This document shows, piece after piece, positions 26,373 through 34,736 of a stretch of DNA of 64,000 nucleotides. The position numbers and the translations under genes were made by a program. The notes under the pieces were generated by a model. The model made no database searches and was not told where the DNA came from. It saw only the letters and a list, made by a program, of their open reading frames with translations. Every line of letters starts with the position of its first letter. Position 1 is the stretch's first letter. Location: contig JBFWYG010000014.1 in the NCBI GenBank assembly GCA_050186725.1, positions 15,648-79,647 on the forward strand. Direction: 5' to 3'. This stretch comes from JADJYF01 sp050186725 (GTDB taxonomy: Bacteria; Pseudomonadota; Gammaproteobacteria; Ga0077536).

Positions 26373-26966
26373 ATGACCGCCCGCACCGCCCGCGTCGAAC
26401 GGGACACCAAGGAAACCCAGATCGCCATCGCCGTCAACCTCGACGGCACCGGCAAGGCGGCGCTGGCGACCGGCGCGCCGTTTCTCGACCACATGCTGGA
26501 CCAGGTCGCGCGCCACGGCGTCATCGACCTCGACATCAAGGCCAACGGCGACCTGCACATCGATGCCCACCACACGGTGGAGGACGTCGGCATCACGCTC
26601 GGCATGGCGGTCGCCAAGGCGCTCGGCGACAAGCGCGCCATTCGTCGTTACGGCCACGCCTACGTGCCGCTGGACGAAGCGCTGTCGCGGGTGGTGATTG
26701 ACCTCTCCGGCCGGCCGGGGCTCGAGTTCCACGTCGAGTTTCCGCGCGCGCGCATCGGCGAGTTCGACGTCGACCTGTTCCACGAATTCTTCCAGGGCTT
26801 CGTCAACCACGCGATGTGCACCCTGCACGTCGACTGCCTGCGCGGCAGGAATGCCCACCACATCATCGAAACCGTGTTCAAGGCCTTCGGCCGCGCGCTG
26901 CGCATGGCGGTCGAGAACGACCCGCGCATGGGCGACGCCCTGCCGTCCACCAAGGGCGCGCTGTAG
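26373..26966 (+). CDS. hisB: Imidazoleglycerol-phosphate dehydratase
   Basis: Predicted 197 residues; the single-function HisB form without the N-terminal histidinol-phosphatase found in E. coli. Metal-binding motifs DAHHTVEDVGI and NAHHIIETVFKAFGRAL (two manganese sites) and the early FLDHMLDQVARHG are intact. It dehydrates imidazole glycerol phosphate in histidine synthesis. It is followed 20 bases later by hisH. The other histidine genes, including hisA and hisF that normally follow, are not in this window. Confidence 0.96.
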   Translation: MTARTARVERDTKETQIAIAVNLDGTGKAALATGAPFLDHMLDQVARHGVIDLDIKANGDLHIDAHHTVEDVGITLGMAVAKALGDKRAIRRYGHAYVPLDEALSRVVIDLSGRPGLEFHVEFPRARIGEFDVDLFHEFFQGFVNHAMCTLHVDCLRGRNAHHIIETVFKAFGRALRMAVENDPRMGDALPSTKGAL

Positions 26967-26986
26967 GACCGACACGGCGAACGCGC

Positions 26987-27628
26987 ATGTCCACGGTCGC
27001 CGTCATCGACTACGGCAGTAGCAACCTGCGCTCGGTGGTGAAGGCGCTGGAGACGGTCGCCGCCGGTCGCCACCAGGTGCTGGTGAGCGACGACCCGACG
27101 CGCATCGCCGCCGCCGACCGCGTGGTGTTCCCGGGCCAGGGCGCGATCGGCGACTGCATGTCGCGTCTCATCGACCATCACCTGGTGGACGTGATTCGCG
27201 AATGCGCGCGTACCCGGCCGTTCTTCGGCATCTGCTTGGGACTCCAGTCGCTGGTGCGCCACAGCGCCGAGGACGGCGGCACGGCCTGCCTCGATATCTT
27301 TCCCGGTGAAGTACGCCGCTTTCCCGATAACCCGCCGCCTGCGCCGGACGGCAGCCCGCGCAAGGTGCCGCACATGGGCTGGAACCAGGTGGCCTGGACG
27401 CGCGAGCACCCGGTGACCCACGGCATTGCGAGCGACACGCGCTTCTACTTCGTGCACAGCTACTACGTGGTGCCGGACGACCCGGCCGTGACGCTCGGCA
27501 CCTGCGACTACATCACCCGCTTCACCGCCGCGCTTGCCAGCGGCTACGTGGTCGCGACCCAGTTCCATCCGGAGAAGAGCGCGCAGGCCGGCTTGAAGCT
27601 GCTGGAGAACTTCCTCGCCTGGCAGTGA
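26987..27628 (+). CDS. hisH: Imidazole glycerol phosphate synthase glutaminase subunit
   Basis: Predicted 213 residues. A class I glutamine amidotransferase with the nucleophile cysteine in FFGICLGLQSL, the oxyanion strand PGQGAIGDC and the His-Glu pair in TQFHPEKSA. It supplies ammonia to HisF, which makes imidazole glycerol phosphate and AICAR. Genes in other frames cover this area, but VAVIDYGSSNLRSV at ATG 26987 marks the start. HisF must be encoded elsewhere in the genome, since the gene that follows is a cupin. AICAR made here feeds PurH, encoded at 32900-34459. Confidence 0.95.
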   Translation: MSTVAVIDYGSSNLRSVVKALETVAAGRHQVLVSDDPTRIAAADRVVFPGQGAIGDCMSRLIDHHLVDVIRECARTRPFFGICLGLQSLVRHSAEDGGTACLDIFPGEVRRFPDNPPPAPDGSPRKVPHMGWNQVAWTREHPVTHGIASDTRFYFVHSYYVVPDDPAVTLGTCDYITRFTAALASGYVVATQFHPEKSAQAGLKLLENFLAWQ

Positions 27629-27711
27629 CGACCCGCGCGGTCATTGCGGCGATTGAGCGACTCAGCTATCAAGCCCGGAACGGTCGCCGCCGGCGACCCA
27701 GGGGAGCCGCC

Positions 27712-28131
27712 ATGAACACCAAGACCGCCCTGCGCACCCTGTGCGCGACCGCCGCGCTCAGCGCCGCATGCCACGCACTCGCCGCGGACCCGGCCACGGA
27801 TACCGTCATCACCCCGCTCCTCGAGCGGCCGCTCGCCGCGCGCGAGACGCCGGTCGCGAGCATGCTGACGGTCGAGTACCAGCCCGGTGCCGGCACGCCG
27901 CCCCACACCCACCCCGCCGATACCTTCGTCTACGTGCTCGCGGGCGCGATCGAGATGCAGGTCGCGGGCGGTGAGCTTAAGGTGCTGAAGGCCGGCGACA
28001 CCTATTACGAAAAGCCGACCGACACTCACACGGTGTCGCGGAACGCCAGCCAGACCGAGCCGGCGAAGTTCCTGGTGGTGTTCGTGAAGGACGCCGGCGC
28101 GCCGGTGCTGGAGCCGGTCGCTGAGCACTGA
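27712..28131 (+). CDS. Secreted cupin domain protein
   Basis: Predicted 139 residues. A signal peptide spans about 1-25 (MNTKTALRTLCATAALSAAC, then HALA) and the mature part is a small cupin barrel: PGAGTPPHTHPADTFVYVLAG gives the HxH and E/D-like metal side chains, and GDTYYEKPTDTHTVSRNAS the second half. The histidines could bind a metal. The substrate is unknown. A GGGAG ribosome site precedes ATG 27712. It lies 83 bases after hisH and 114 before a hydrolase gene on the same strand. Confidence 0.82.
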   Translation: MNTKTALRTLCATAALSAACHALAADPATDTVITPLLERPLAARETPVASMLTVEYQPGAGTPPHTHPADTFVYVLAGAIEMQVAGGELKVLKAGDTYYEKPTDTHTVSRNASQTEPAKFLVVFVKDAGAPVLEPVAEH

Positions 28132-28245
28132 TCGACGGCGCGGTGCTGTCGGCCGCGCGCCGATTGCCCCCGCGCGGCGCCGAGGCTACCTTGCCGCGAG
28201 GGCGATGCGCGGTCCGCGTCGCGACGCACGGCAGGGAGTACGAAG

Positions 28246-29115
28246 TTGAGCGAGGTGTGGACCCATCACCAGCGGCGGGTGAACGGCTTTCGCATGCACT
28301 ACGTGACGGCAGGCCAGGGCTATCCGCTGGTGCTGCTGCACGGCTGGCCGCAGAGCTGGTACGAGTGGCGAAAGATCATCCCGGCGCTGGCTGAGCACTA
28401 CACGGTGATCGCGCCGGATCTGCGTGGTCTCGGCGATTCCGAGAAGCCCATGACCGGCTACGACAAGCGCACGCTGGCCGCCGATGTGACCGAGTTGCTC
28501 ACGCAGCTCGGTCACGAGCGCGCGGGCGTGATCGGCCACGACTGGGGCGGCGCGGTGGCCTTCTATCTCGCCTACGACCAGCGCGCGCTGGTCGAGCGGC
28601 TGATGATCCTCGACATGGTGCCCGGCCTCATCAAGGCCGGCGACGCCTTTCCGCTCGAGTTCGCGCTCAAGATCAACCACGTGTTCTTTCATGGTGGCAA
28701 CCCGGACTGGGCGGCGATGCTGGTCAGCCAGAACGTCGACGCCTACTTGAGGCGCTTCCTCACCACGCTCGACTTCAACTACAGCCCGAACGTGTTCAGT
28801 GAAGCCGAGATAGCCGAGTACGTGCGCGTGAACTCCATTCCGGGGTCGATTCGCGCGGGCTTCCAGTGGTACGCGGCCGGACTGCGCGAAGACGCGGTCA
28901 ATCTTGCCAACGCCACCGAGAAGCTCACCATTCCGGTCGCGGCCTATGGCGGCGCGAGCTTTCTCGGCGACATTCGCACCTACTGGCAGGCGGTGGCGGC
29001 GCAGGTCGAAGGTGAGGCGGTCGCCGAGTGCGGCCACTTCATTCCCGAAGAGCAGCCCGGCTTCGTGATCGACGCCGCGCAGCGCTTCTTTGCGCCGCTG
29101 CGCGCGCGAGGCTGA
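28246..29115 (+). CDS. Alpha/beta hydrolase, epoxide hydrolase-like
   Basis: Predicted 289 residues. The oxyanion motif HGWPQ and nucleophile elbow GHDWGG with Asp99 place it in the haloalkane dehalogenase/soluble epoxide hydrolase branch, where the nucleophile is Asp, not Ser. ECGHFIPEEQP near the C-terminus carries the catalytic histidine. It uses TTG at 28246 with GGGAG seven bases upstream; no ATG exists in the conserved N-terminus. The product is probably cytoplasmic. It lies between a cupin and a thioredoxin gene on the same strand. Confidence 0.87.
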   Translation: MSEVWTHHQRRVNGFRMHYVTAGQGYPLVLLHGWPQSWYEWRKIIPALAEHYTVIAPDLRGLGDSEKPMTGYDKRTLAADVTELLTQLGHERAGVIGHDWGGAVAFYLAYDQRALVERLMILDMVPGLIKAGDAFPLEFALKINHVFFHGGNPDWAAMLVSQNVDAYLRRFLTTLDFNYSPNVFSEAEIAEYVRVNSIPGSIRAGFQWYAAGLREDAVNLANATEKLTIPVAAYGGASFLGDIRTYWQAVAAQVEGEAVAECGHFIPEEQPGFVIDAAQRFFAPLRARG

Positions 29116-29122
29116 CACGACC

Positions 29123-29455
29123 ATGACAGAGGATTACAGCGAAAAGGAACCGACCCGCGCCGAGGTCGACGCGCTGCCCGGCTGGACGCTCCTCGAATTC
29201 GGCAGCCCCTACTGCGGCCACTGCCTGCGCGCGCAGCCGCTCATCGAGGCGGCGACCGCTGCGCACGCCGGGCTCAGGCATCTCAAGATCTTCGACGGCC
29301 GCGGCCGACCGCTGGGTCGTTCGTTCCGCGTGAAGCTGTGGCCGACCCTCGTTCTGCTGCGGGAGGGTGTGGAACTCGCGCGGGTCGTGCGGCCACAGGA
29401 CGCGGTCGCGGCGGCCGCCGCGCTGGCGCCGTTGGCGCAGGATGGCGAGTCCTAG
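29123..29455 (+). CDS. Small thioredoxin family protein
   Basis: Predicted 110 residues. The thioredoxin fold has an active-site motif FGSPYCGHC with Cys31 and Cys34, and the cis-Pro loop WPTL later on, GRSFRVKLWPTLVLL. The pair resembles thioredoxin homologues with CGHC and a possible thiol reductant role; no signal peptide is seen, so it acts in the cytoplasm. It starts eight bases after the hydrolase stop, so the two are probably co-transcribed. Its stop shares the palindrome CTAG with the stop of the convergent gene on the other strand. Confidence 0.83.
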   Translation: MTEDYSEKEPTRAEVDALPGWTLLEFGSPYCGHCLRAQPLIEAATAAHAGLRHLKIFDGRGRPLGRSFRVKLWPTLVLLREGVELARVVRPQDAVAAAAALAPLAQDGES

Positions 29456-30105
29456 CCGGCCTCGTACGCCAAGCCCCAGGCCGGCGCGCCGGGCAGCGGC
29501 GGGATGCCAAGCGATGGGCGTGGGTTCACCCGCAGGCGACGGCCACCGCGCGGCGGCCGTCTGACCCGCGGCCCGTCGCCGAAGTCCCCGAGGCGCGCGA
29601 CGACCAGCGCGTTCGCGCGGCAGTCCCACACGATGCGCTTGTGCTGCCGGTGATAGCTCAAGGTATGCGCGACGGGACCTTCGTCGCCGCAACGCGTGTG
29701 GACGGTATCGGGCAGACCGAACAGGTGCAGCAGGTCGACGTAGGAGCGGATGTAACAGAAGTGACGCCGTACCGGCGCCTGCAGCTCGAAGCCGCGCACC
29801 TCGCCATCGCGGAGCGCAAGCGCCACGTCGCCCTCCAGCAGCAGCCAACCCTCGCCGGCCCGCAGGGCGCGCAGGCCCTCTTCCCAGTCGGCATGCTCGC
29901 GACGCAGCACGGACCCATGCGGGAAACTCGCGCGGGCGCCAATCGCCACCACGCGCTCGAGCGGCACCTCGTCCATGCGCCCTCCATAGGGGACGCCGGC
30001 CACCACGAGATGCTCGAGACGCAGGCGGCGCGACTTCAGGCACTCGAGATGCTCGAGCAGTTCGAAGCGTCGCCGCCGCATCAGTCCGCCGAAGGCTTCT
30101 AACAT
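29452..30105 (-). CDS. Uncharacterised protein
   Basis: I do not recognise this 217-residue protein. It begins MLEAFGGLMRRRRFELLEHL from ATG 30105; TTG at 30135 is an alternative. The middle has alternating hydrophobic and acidic stretches (LEHLVVAGVPYGGRMDEVPL, EGWLLLEGDVALALRDGEVR) and the C-terminus is rich in Arg, Gly and Pro, which looks disordered. It has no signal peptide or membrane segment. Codon use fits the neighbourhood, which supports it as a real gene. It is convergent with the thioredoxin-like gene, with 4 bases shared. Confidence 0.55.
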   Translation of the reverse strand: MLEAFGGLMRRRRFELLEHLECLKSRRLRLEHLVVAGVPYGGRMDEVPLERVVAIGARASFPHGSVLRREHADWEEGLRALRAGEGWLLLEGDVALALRDGEVRGFELQAPVRRHFCYIRSYVDLLHLFGLPDTVHTRCGDEGPVAHTLSYHRQHKRIVWDCRANALVVARLGDFGDGPRVRRPPRGGRRLRVNPRPSLGIPPLPGAPAWGLAYEAG

Positions 30106-30230
30106 CGCACCACCCGTCGCAGCCGCGCTCGTCAAGCGCTGTCTTCCGCAGAATGGCGACGGGCGGCGAGAAGATCAATGCACGGGCCCACATTTGCGGG
30201 CCGTGCAGCACTTGCGTCGCAACCCGTGTC

Positions 30231-30878
30231 TCAACGCGACGCCTCGTCGTGCGCGCCCGCCAGCGCGCGGTTCACGAGCGCGGCCAGCGCCGCCTGGCGA
30301 TGCGTGCCCGTCTTGGCATAGAGGCTGCGCAGGTGCGCGCGCACGGTGTTGCGCGAGATGCCCTGGCGCGCCGCCACCTGGTCGATGCTGAGTCCTTCGA
30401 CGATGAGCAGCGCGCAGGCCGCCTCGGCCGCGGTGAAACCGCGGCGCGCGAGGCTGTGCAGCTTGAAGCCGCGGTCTAGTGTCGGCGCGGCGCTCCGCAG
30501 GCTCAGGCGGCAGCCGCCGAACTCGCCGTAGGGCGTCACGCGCCAGCGGCTTGGCGGGGCGTTGCCCGGTTCCGGAAGGGCGATGGTCACCTCGGTCGGC
30601 CCGCCGCGGCGCGCGACTGCCGCCAGCACCGCGTCGAGCAGTGCGCCAACGGCCTCGTCGAACGCGCAGAGCCGCCGGCCGCGAAGGTACAGCGGTCCGT
30701 CCTTGGCCAGCCAGGCGGCGGCGCCGGCGTCCAGGTGTTCGACCTCGCCGTCCGCATTGATGAGCAGGCTCGCGCCGTCGCGGTTGGCCGCCGGCCCGGG
30801 GCCCAGGGGCCGCGGCGCCTTGCCGTCCGAGGTCTCGTGCCCGGTGCTCGAGGTTGCTTCGTGGCCCGCCAGTTCCAT
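30231..30878 (-). CDS. LuxR-type transcription regulator
   Basis: Predicted 215 residues. The C-terminal part (about 145-210) is a LuxR HTH: FTAAEAACALLIVEGLSIDQ, then VAARQGISRNTVRAHLRSLY. The N-terminal part (about 35-140) looks like a PAS-like ligand sensor without recognisable acyl-homoserine-lactone residues, so the signal is unknown. There is no receiver domain. ATG 30878 has AAGGGGAA before it. The next gene lies divergently, 157 bases away, so it may be a target; other targets cannot be named. Confidence 0.82.
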   Translation of the reverse strand: MELAGHEATSSTGHETSDGKAPRPLGPGPAANRDGASLLINADGEVEHLDAGAAAWLAKDGPLYLRGRRLCAFDEAVGALLDAVLAAVARRGGPTEVTIALPEPGNAPPSRWRVTPYGEFGGCRLSLRSAAPTLDRGFKLHSLARRGFTAAEAACALLIVEGLSIDQVAARQGISRNTVRAHLRSLYAKTGTHRQAALAALVNRALAGAHDEASR

Positions 30879-31035
30879 GGAGTTCCCCTTATCGTCGTAG
30901 CGATGACGACGGCCCGACCGTCGCGAGGGCATTGAAGCGCGGGTGCGGGGCCGGCCGCTGTGGGAATCCACACGCGGGGTCTACGCCGGGGCGCTGGCTA
31001 TACTTCGGGCGACCGACCGCGGAGAGGACGAACAC

Positions 31036-31455
31036 GTGCACGACGACACGCAAGCCAGGCTCGCGATCCTGGAAACGCTGAACCGCTACGCCTGGAGCTA
31101 CGACACCCGCGACCTCGACCTGATGCGGGCCTGCTTCACCGCCGATGGCGTCTTCCATGCCACGCTCGCCGGGCACGAGGGTTGGGGGCCCTTCGAAGGT
31201 CGCGACGCGGTGGTTGGCTGGCTGTCGGACGTGATGCAGACGCAGAACGATCAGCGCCGGCACTGCATCAGCAACGTGGTGTTCCGCGCGCTCGATGCGG
31301 CGCGGGCGGTGGTCGATTCCTACCTGCTGCTGACCGCGGTGGAGGACGGCGTACTGCGCGTGGTGTGTACCGGGACTTATCGGGACGAACTGGTGCGTGA
31401 GGGCGACGCCTGGCGGATCAGACGCAAGACGCTGGCGCTCGATAACGGCTTTTGA
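31036..31455 (+). CDS. SnoaL-like / NTF2-like protein
   Basis: Predicted 139 residues from GTG 31036, which has an AGAGG site before it. The cone-shaped NTF2-like fold is indicated by ILETLNRYAWSYDTRDLDLM, FTADGVFHATLAGHEGWG and a C-terminal strand set ending WRIRRKTLALDNG. Relatives include limonene epoxide hydrolase, ketosteroid isomerase and ring-hydroxylating dioxygenase beta subunits. A TATACT at 30999-31004 could be its -10. Its divergence from the LuxR regulator gene suggests local control. It is followed by a repeat cluster. Confidence 0.78.
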   Translation: MHDDTQARLAILETLNRYAWSYDTRDLDLMRACFTADGVFHATLAGHEGWGPFEGRDAVVGWLSDVMQTQNDQRRHCISNVVFRALDAARAVVDSYLLLTAVEDGVLRVVCTGTYRDELVREGDAWRIRRKTLALDNGF

Positions 31456-31502
31456 GAGCCCGGTGGTGCGGGTCGGGCTTCGATTGAGGCTCTGGAAAGA
31501 AT

Positions 31503-31597
31503 GGCGGGTTGAAACCCGCCCTACAAATCCCGTTGTAGGGCCGGTTTTCACCGGCCATGCGCGACGCCGCTGAATGTCGGACTGAAGTCCGATCTAC
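31503..31597. repeat. REP-like palindrome cluster, three hairpins
   Basis: Stem 31503-31510/31513-31520 then CTAC (31521-31524); GTAG (31535-31538) then stem 31539-31545/31550-31556; and a third hairpin (31576-31593) then CTAC (31594-31597). The last CTAC supplies the purD stop codon (TAG on the minus strand). Confidence 0.85.
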
Positions 31598-32877
31598 AGG
31601 GCTTCGCGCGCCACCGCCCGGTACCCGATGTCGCGGCGGCAGAACATGCCTCGCCAGTGGATGCGATCGACACGCGCGTAGGCCGCGGCCTGCGCGGCGC
31701 CCACGCTGGCGCCAAGGCCCACCACGCACAGCACGCGTCCCCCGTTGGTCACGCAGGCCTCACCCGCCTGCCGCGTGCCGGCGTGGAACACCTTGGTGTC
31801 CGGCAGTTCGTCGTCGAGGCCGCTGATGGCATCGCCCTTGGCGTAGTCGTTGGGATAGCCGCCGGCCGCCAGCACCACGCCGACCGTCGCGCGCGCATCG
31901 AACTCGAGTTCGACCTCGCGCGCGCGGCCGTCCAGGATCGCGAGGCAGGCGTCGACCAGGTCGGTCCGCATGCGCATCATGATCGGCTGGGTCTCGGGAT
32001 CGCCCATGCGGCAGTTGAATTCCAGCACGCGCGGCTGGCCGGCGGCGTCGATCATCACGCCGGCGTAGAGAAAGCCCTGGTAAGGGCGCCCGTCCGCGCG
32101 CAGCCCCGCCAGCGTGGGCGCGATGACGCTGTCCATGATCTTGCGGGTCATGGTCGCGTCGACCACCGGCGCGGGCGAATAGGCGCCCATGCCGCCGGTG
32201 TTGGGCCCCTCATCACCATCGTCCCGCGCCTTGTGGTCCTGCGAGGACGCGAGCGGAATGGCGGTGTCGCCGTCGGTCATGACGATGAAGCTCGCTTCCT
32301 CCCCGGCGAGGAACTCCTCCACCACGATGCGCGCGCCGGCCGCGCCGAAGGCATTGCCTTCGAGCATGGCGCGCGCGGCCTCGCGCGCTTCCTCGTGCGT
32401 GCGCGCGACCACCACGCCCTTGCCGGCGGCCAGACCGTCGGCCTTGACCACCACCGGCAGCGCGTGGGCGTCGATGTAGGCGAGCGCCGGCGCGAGCGCC
32501 TCGAAGGTCTCGTAGGCCGCGGTCGGAATGCGATGACGCTTGAGGAAATCCTTGGTGAAGGCCTTGGAAGCTTCGAGGATCGCGCCGTCGCGCGGCGGTC
32601 CGAAACACTTCTGACCCGCGGCCTGGAAGGCATCGACCACGCCCGCCGCGAGCGGCGCCTCGGGCCCGACGATGGTGAGCGCCACGCCTTCGGCCCGCGC
32701 GAGCGCGAGCAGGCCCGCCACGTCCTCCGCGGAGACCTCGACGTTACGCACACGAGGCTCGCGCGCCGTGCCGGCGTTGCCGGGCGCGACCAGCACCTCG
32801 GCGACCTTGGCCGACTGCGCGCACTTCCACGCCAGCGCGTGTTCGCGGCCACCGCCGCCGATGATCAGCACCTTCAT
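31594..32877 (-). CDS. purD: Phosphoribosylamine--glycine ligase
   Basis: Predicted 427 residues, the normal PurD length. ATP-grasp motifs: KVLIIGGGGREHALAWKCAQ at the start, then GPEAPLAAGVVDAF, and VVKADGLAAGKGVVVA for the ATP loop, and NCRMGDPETQ near the metal site. It makes glycinamide ribonucleotide in purine synthesis. It is the last gene of the purH-purD pair and starts 22 bases after purH. The ATG at 32877 has GGAGGGTG upstream. The end of the gene is inside a repeat: the TAG stop belongs to the repeat GTAG. Confidence 0.96.
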   Translation of the reverse strand: MKVLIIGGGGREHALAWKCAQSAKVAEVLVAPGNAGTAREPRVRNVEVSAEDVAGLLALARAEGVALTIVGPEAPLAAGVVDAFQAAGQKCFGPPRDGAILEASKAFTKDFLKRHRIPTAAYETFEALAPALAYIDAHALPVVVKADGLAAGKGVVVARTHEEAREAARAMLEGNAFGAAGARIVVEEFLAGEEASFIVMTDGDTAIPLASSQDHKARDDGDEGPNTGGMGAYSPAPVVDATMTRKIMDSVIAPTLAGLRADGRPYQGFLYAGVMIDAAGQPRVLEFNCRMGDPETQPIMMRMRTDLVDACLAILDGRAREVELEFDARATVGVVLAAGGYPNDYAKGDAISGLDDELPDTKVFHAGTRQAGEACVTNGGRVLCVVGLGASVGAAQAAAYARVDRIHWRGMFCRRDIGYRAVAREAL

Positions 32878-32899
32878 GTTCACCCTCCGCGCACGGCGC

Positions 32900-34459
32900 T
32901 CAATGGCGGAAATGCCGCTCGCCGGTGAACACCATCGCCATGCCGTGTTCGTCCGCGGCGGCTATCACCTCGGCGTCGCGCATCGAGCCGCCCGGCTGGA
33001 TGACCGCGCGGATGCCGGCCGCCGCTGCCGCGTCGATGCCGTCACGGAACGGGAAGAAGGCATCGGAGGCCATCACCGAGCCGACCACCTCGAGGTTTTC
33101 GTCGGCGGCCTTGATGGCGGCGATGCGCGCGCTGTAGACGCGGCTCATCTGGCCCGCGCCAACGCCGATGGTGCGCCGCTCACGCGCATAGACGATGGCG
33201 TTCGACTTCACGCACGCCACCACCCGCCAGGCGAACAGCAGGTCGGCGAGTTCGTCGGCCGTTGGCGCGCGCTTGCTGACGGTGGTGAACTGCGCCGGCG
33301 TGATGACCTGCGCGGCGACGTCGCGGTCCTGCACCAGGAGCCCACCCATCACGCGCTTGTATTCCAGCTGGCGCAGCGGCGTCGCCGGCCACTGGCCGAC
33401 TTCCAGCACGCGGATATTGCTCTTCGGCGCCAGCACCGCGCGCGCGTCGGCGGACACCGCGGGCGCGACGATCACTTCGACGAACTGGCGCTCGACGATG
33501 AGCTTCGCCACCTCGGCGTCCATCTCGCGGTTGAACGCGATGATGCCGCCGAAGGCCGAGGTCGGATCGGTCTGGTAGGCGAGGTCGTAGGCGCGCGTGA
33601 GCGAGACGGCCTCGGCCACGCCGCAGGGATTGGCGTGCTTGACGATGCAGCAGGCCGGCTCGCTGAAGGATCGCACGCAGTCGAGCGCGGCATCGGTGTC
33701 GGCGATGTTGTTGTAGGAGAGCTCCTTGCCCTGCAGCTGCACCATCGCCGCGAGCGTGCCCGCGGGCTTCAGGTCGTCTACGTAGAAGGCCGCCGCCTGG
33801 TGCGGATTCTCGCCGTAGCGCAGCGTCTGCGAGAGACGCGCGTGCACGTGCAGATCGGCCGGGAAGGTCGGCGCCTCGCGCGAGCCGAGATAAGCGGCGA
33901 TGGCGCTGTCGTAGGACGCGGTGTGCGCGTAGGCCTTGGCCGCGAGGCGATAGCGCGTGGCGTCGCCCACGCGACCGTCGGCGTCGAGTTCGGCGACGAG
34001 GCCGGCGTAGTCGCCCGGGTCGCACACCACCGCCACGCGCGCGTGGTTCTTGGCCGCGGCGCGCAGCAGCGCGGGCCCGCCGATGTCGATGTTCTCGATG
34101 GCCTCGGCGAGCGTGCAGTCGGGGCGCGCGATGGTCTCGCGGAAGGGATAGAGGTTGACCACCACGAAGTCGATGTTGTCGATGTCGTGGGCGGCGAGCG
34201 CGGCGTCGTCCACGCCCGGGCGAGCGAGGATGCCACCGTGCACGCGCGGATGCAGGGTCTTCACCCGGCCGTCCATCATCTCCGGATGACCGGTGTGTTC
34301 GGCGACGTCCTTGACCGTGAGCCCCGCCGCGCGCAACGCGGCGGCCGAGCCGCCGGTGGAGAGCAGGCCATAGCCGTGCCGCACGAGGCCGGCGGCGAGT
34401 TCGGTGAGTCCCTGTTTGTCGGAGACGCTGACGAGCGCCCAGCGCGAGGTGTTGGTCAT
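32900..34459 (-). CDS. purH: Bifunctional AICAR transformylase/IMP cyclohydrolase
   Basis: Predicted 519 residues. The N-terminal IMP cyclohydrolase (about 1-190) shows VSVSDKQGL, TGGSAAAL, VKTLHPRVHGGIL and NIDIGGPALLRAAAKN. The AICAR transformylase domain has CIVKHANPCG and KSNAIVYA. It performs the last two steps of IMP synthesis: formylation of AICAR and ring closure. The AICAR pool includes the by-product of HisH/HisF. The gene starts seven bases after fis on the minus strand. Confidence 0.97.
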   Translation of the reverse strand: MTNTSRWALVSVSDKQGLTELAAGLVRHGYGLLSTGGSAAALRAAGLTVKDVAEHTGHPEMMDGRVKTLHPRVHGGILARPGVDDAALAAHDIDNIDFVVVNLYPFRETIARPDCTLAEAIENIDIGGPALLRAAAKNHARVAVVCDPGDYAGLVAELDADGRVGDATRYRLAAKAYAHTASYDSAIAAYLGSREAPTFPADLHVHARLSQTLRYGENPHQAAAFYVDDLKPAGTLAAMVQLQGKELSYNNIADTDAALDCVRSFSEPACCIVKHANPCGVAEAVSLTRAYDLAYQTDPTSAFGGIIAFNREMDAEVAKLIVERQFVEVIVAPAVSADARAVLAPKSNIRVLEVGQWPATPLRQLEYKRVMGGLLVQDRDVAAQVITPAQFTTVSKRAPTADELADLLFAWRVVACVKSNAIVYARERRTIGVGAGQMSRVYSARIAAIKAADENLEVVGSVMASDAFFPFRDGIDAAAAAGIRAVIQPGGSMRDAEVIAAADEHGMAMVFTGERHFRH

Positions 34460-34466
34460 GGAGGGT

Positions 34467-34736
34467 CTATTTGCCGAGTCCGTATTTGTGCAGCTTGGTG
34501 CGCAAGGTCGCGCGGTTGATGCCGAGCACCTGCGCGGCCTTGGTGATGTTGCCGCGGGTCTCGCGCATGACGATTTCGAGCAGTGGTTTCTCCACCTGCG
34601 TCATCACCAGCTCGTAGAGCTCGGCCGCGGGCTGGCCGTTCAGGTCTTCGAAGTAGCGCTGCAGCGAGGCGCGCACCTGCTCGGTGAGCGGCGTGTCGCC
34701 CGCGCGCGGGCTCATGCGTACGACGTTGGTGTTCAT
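34467..34736 (-). CDS. fis: DNA-binding protein Fis
   Basis: Predicted 89 residues (E. coli 98). The C-terminal helix-turn-helix reads NITKAAQVLGINRATLRTKL, then HKYGLGK, and the N-terminal part has the acidic-poor beta hairpin region of the family. Fis bends DNA, regulates rRNA operons and recombination sites, and is classically co-transcribed with dusB. ATG 34736 overlaps the dusB stop (ATGA), which fits that operon; ATG 34751 would add five residues inside dusB. Confidence 0.95.
   Translation of the reverse strand: MNTNVVRMSPRAGDTPLTEQVRASLQRYFEDLNGQPAAELYELVMTQVEKPLLEIVMRETRGNITKAAQVLGINRATLRTKLHKYGLGK

Noticed and set aside
29338..30102. A 254-codon plus-strand open frame opposite the unrecognised gene
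   Set aside because: The translation is low-complexity and arginine/alanine-rich with no fold-like pattern; the minus-strand frame looks more like a protein.
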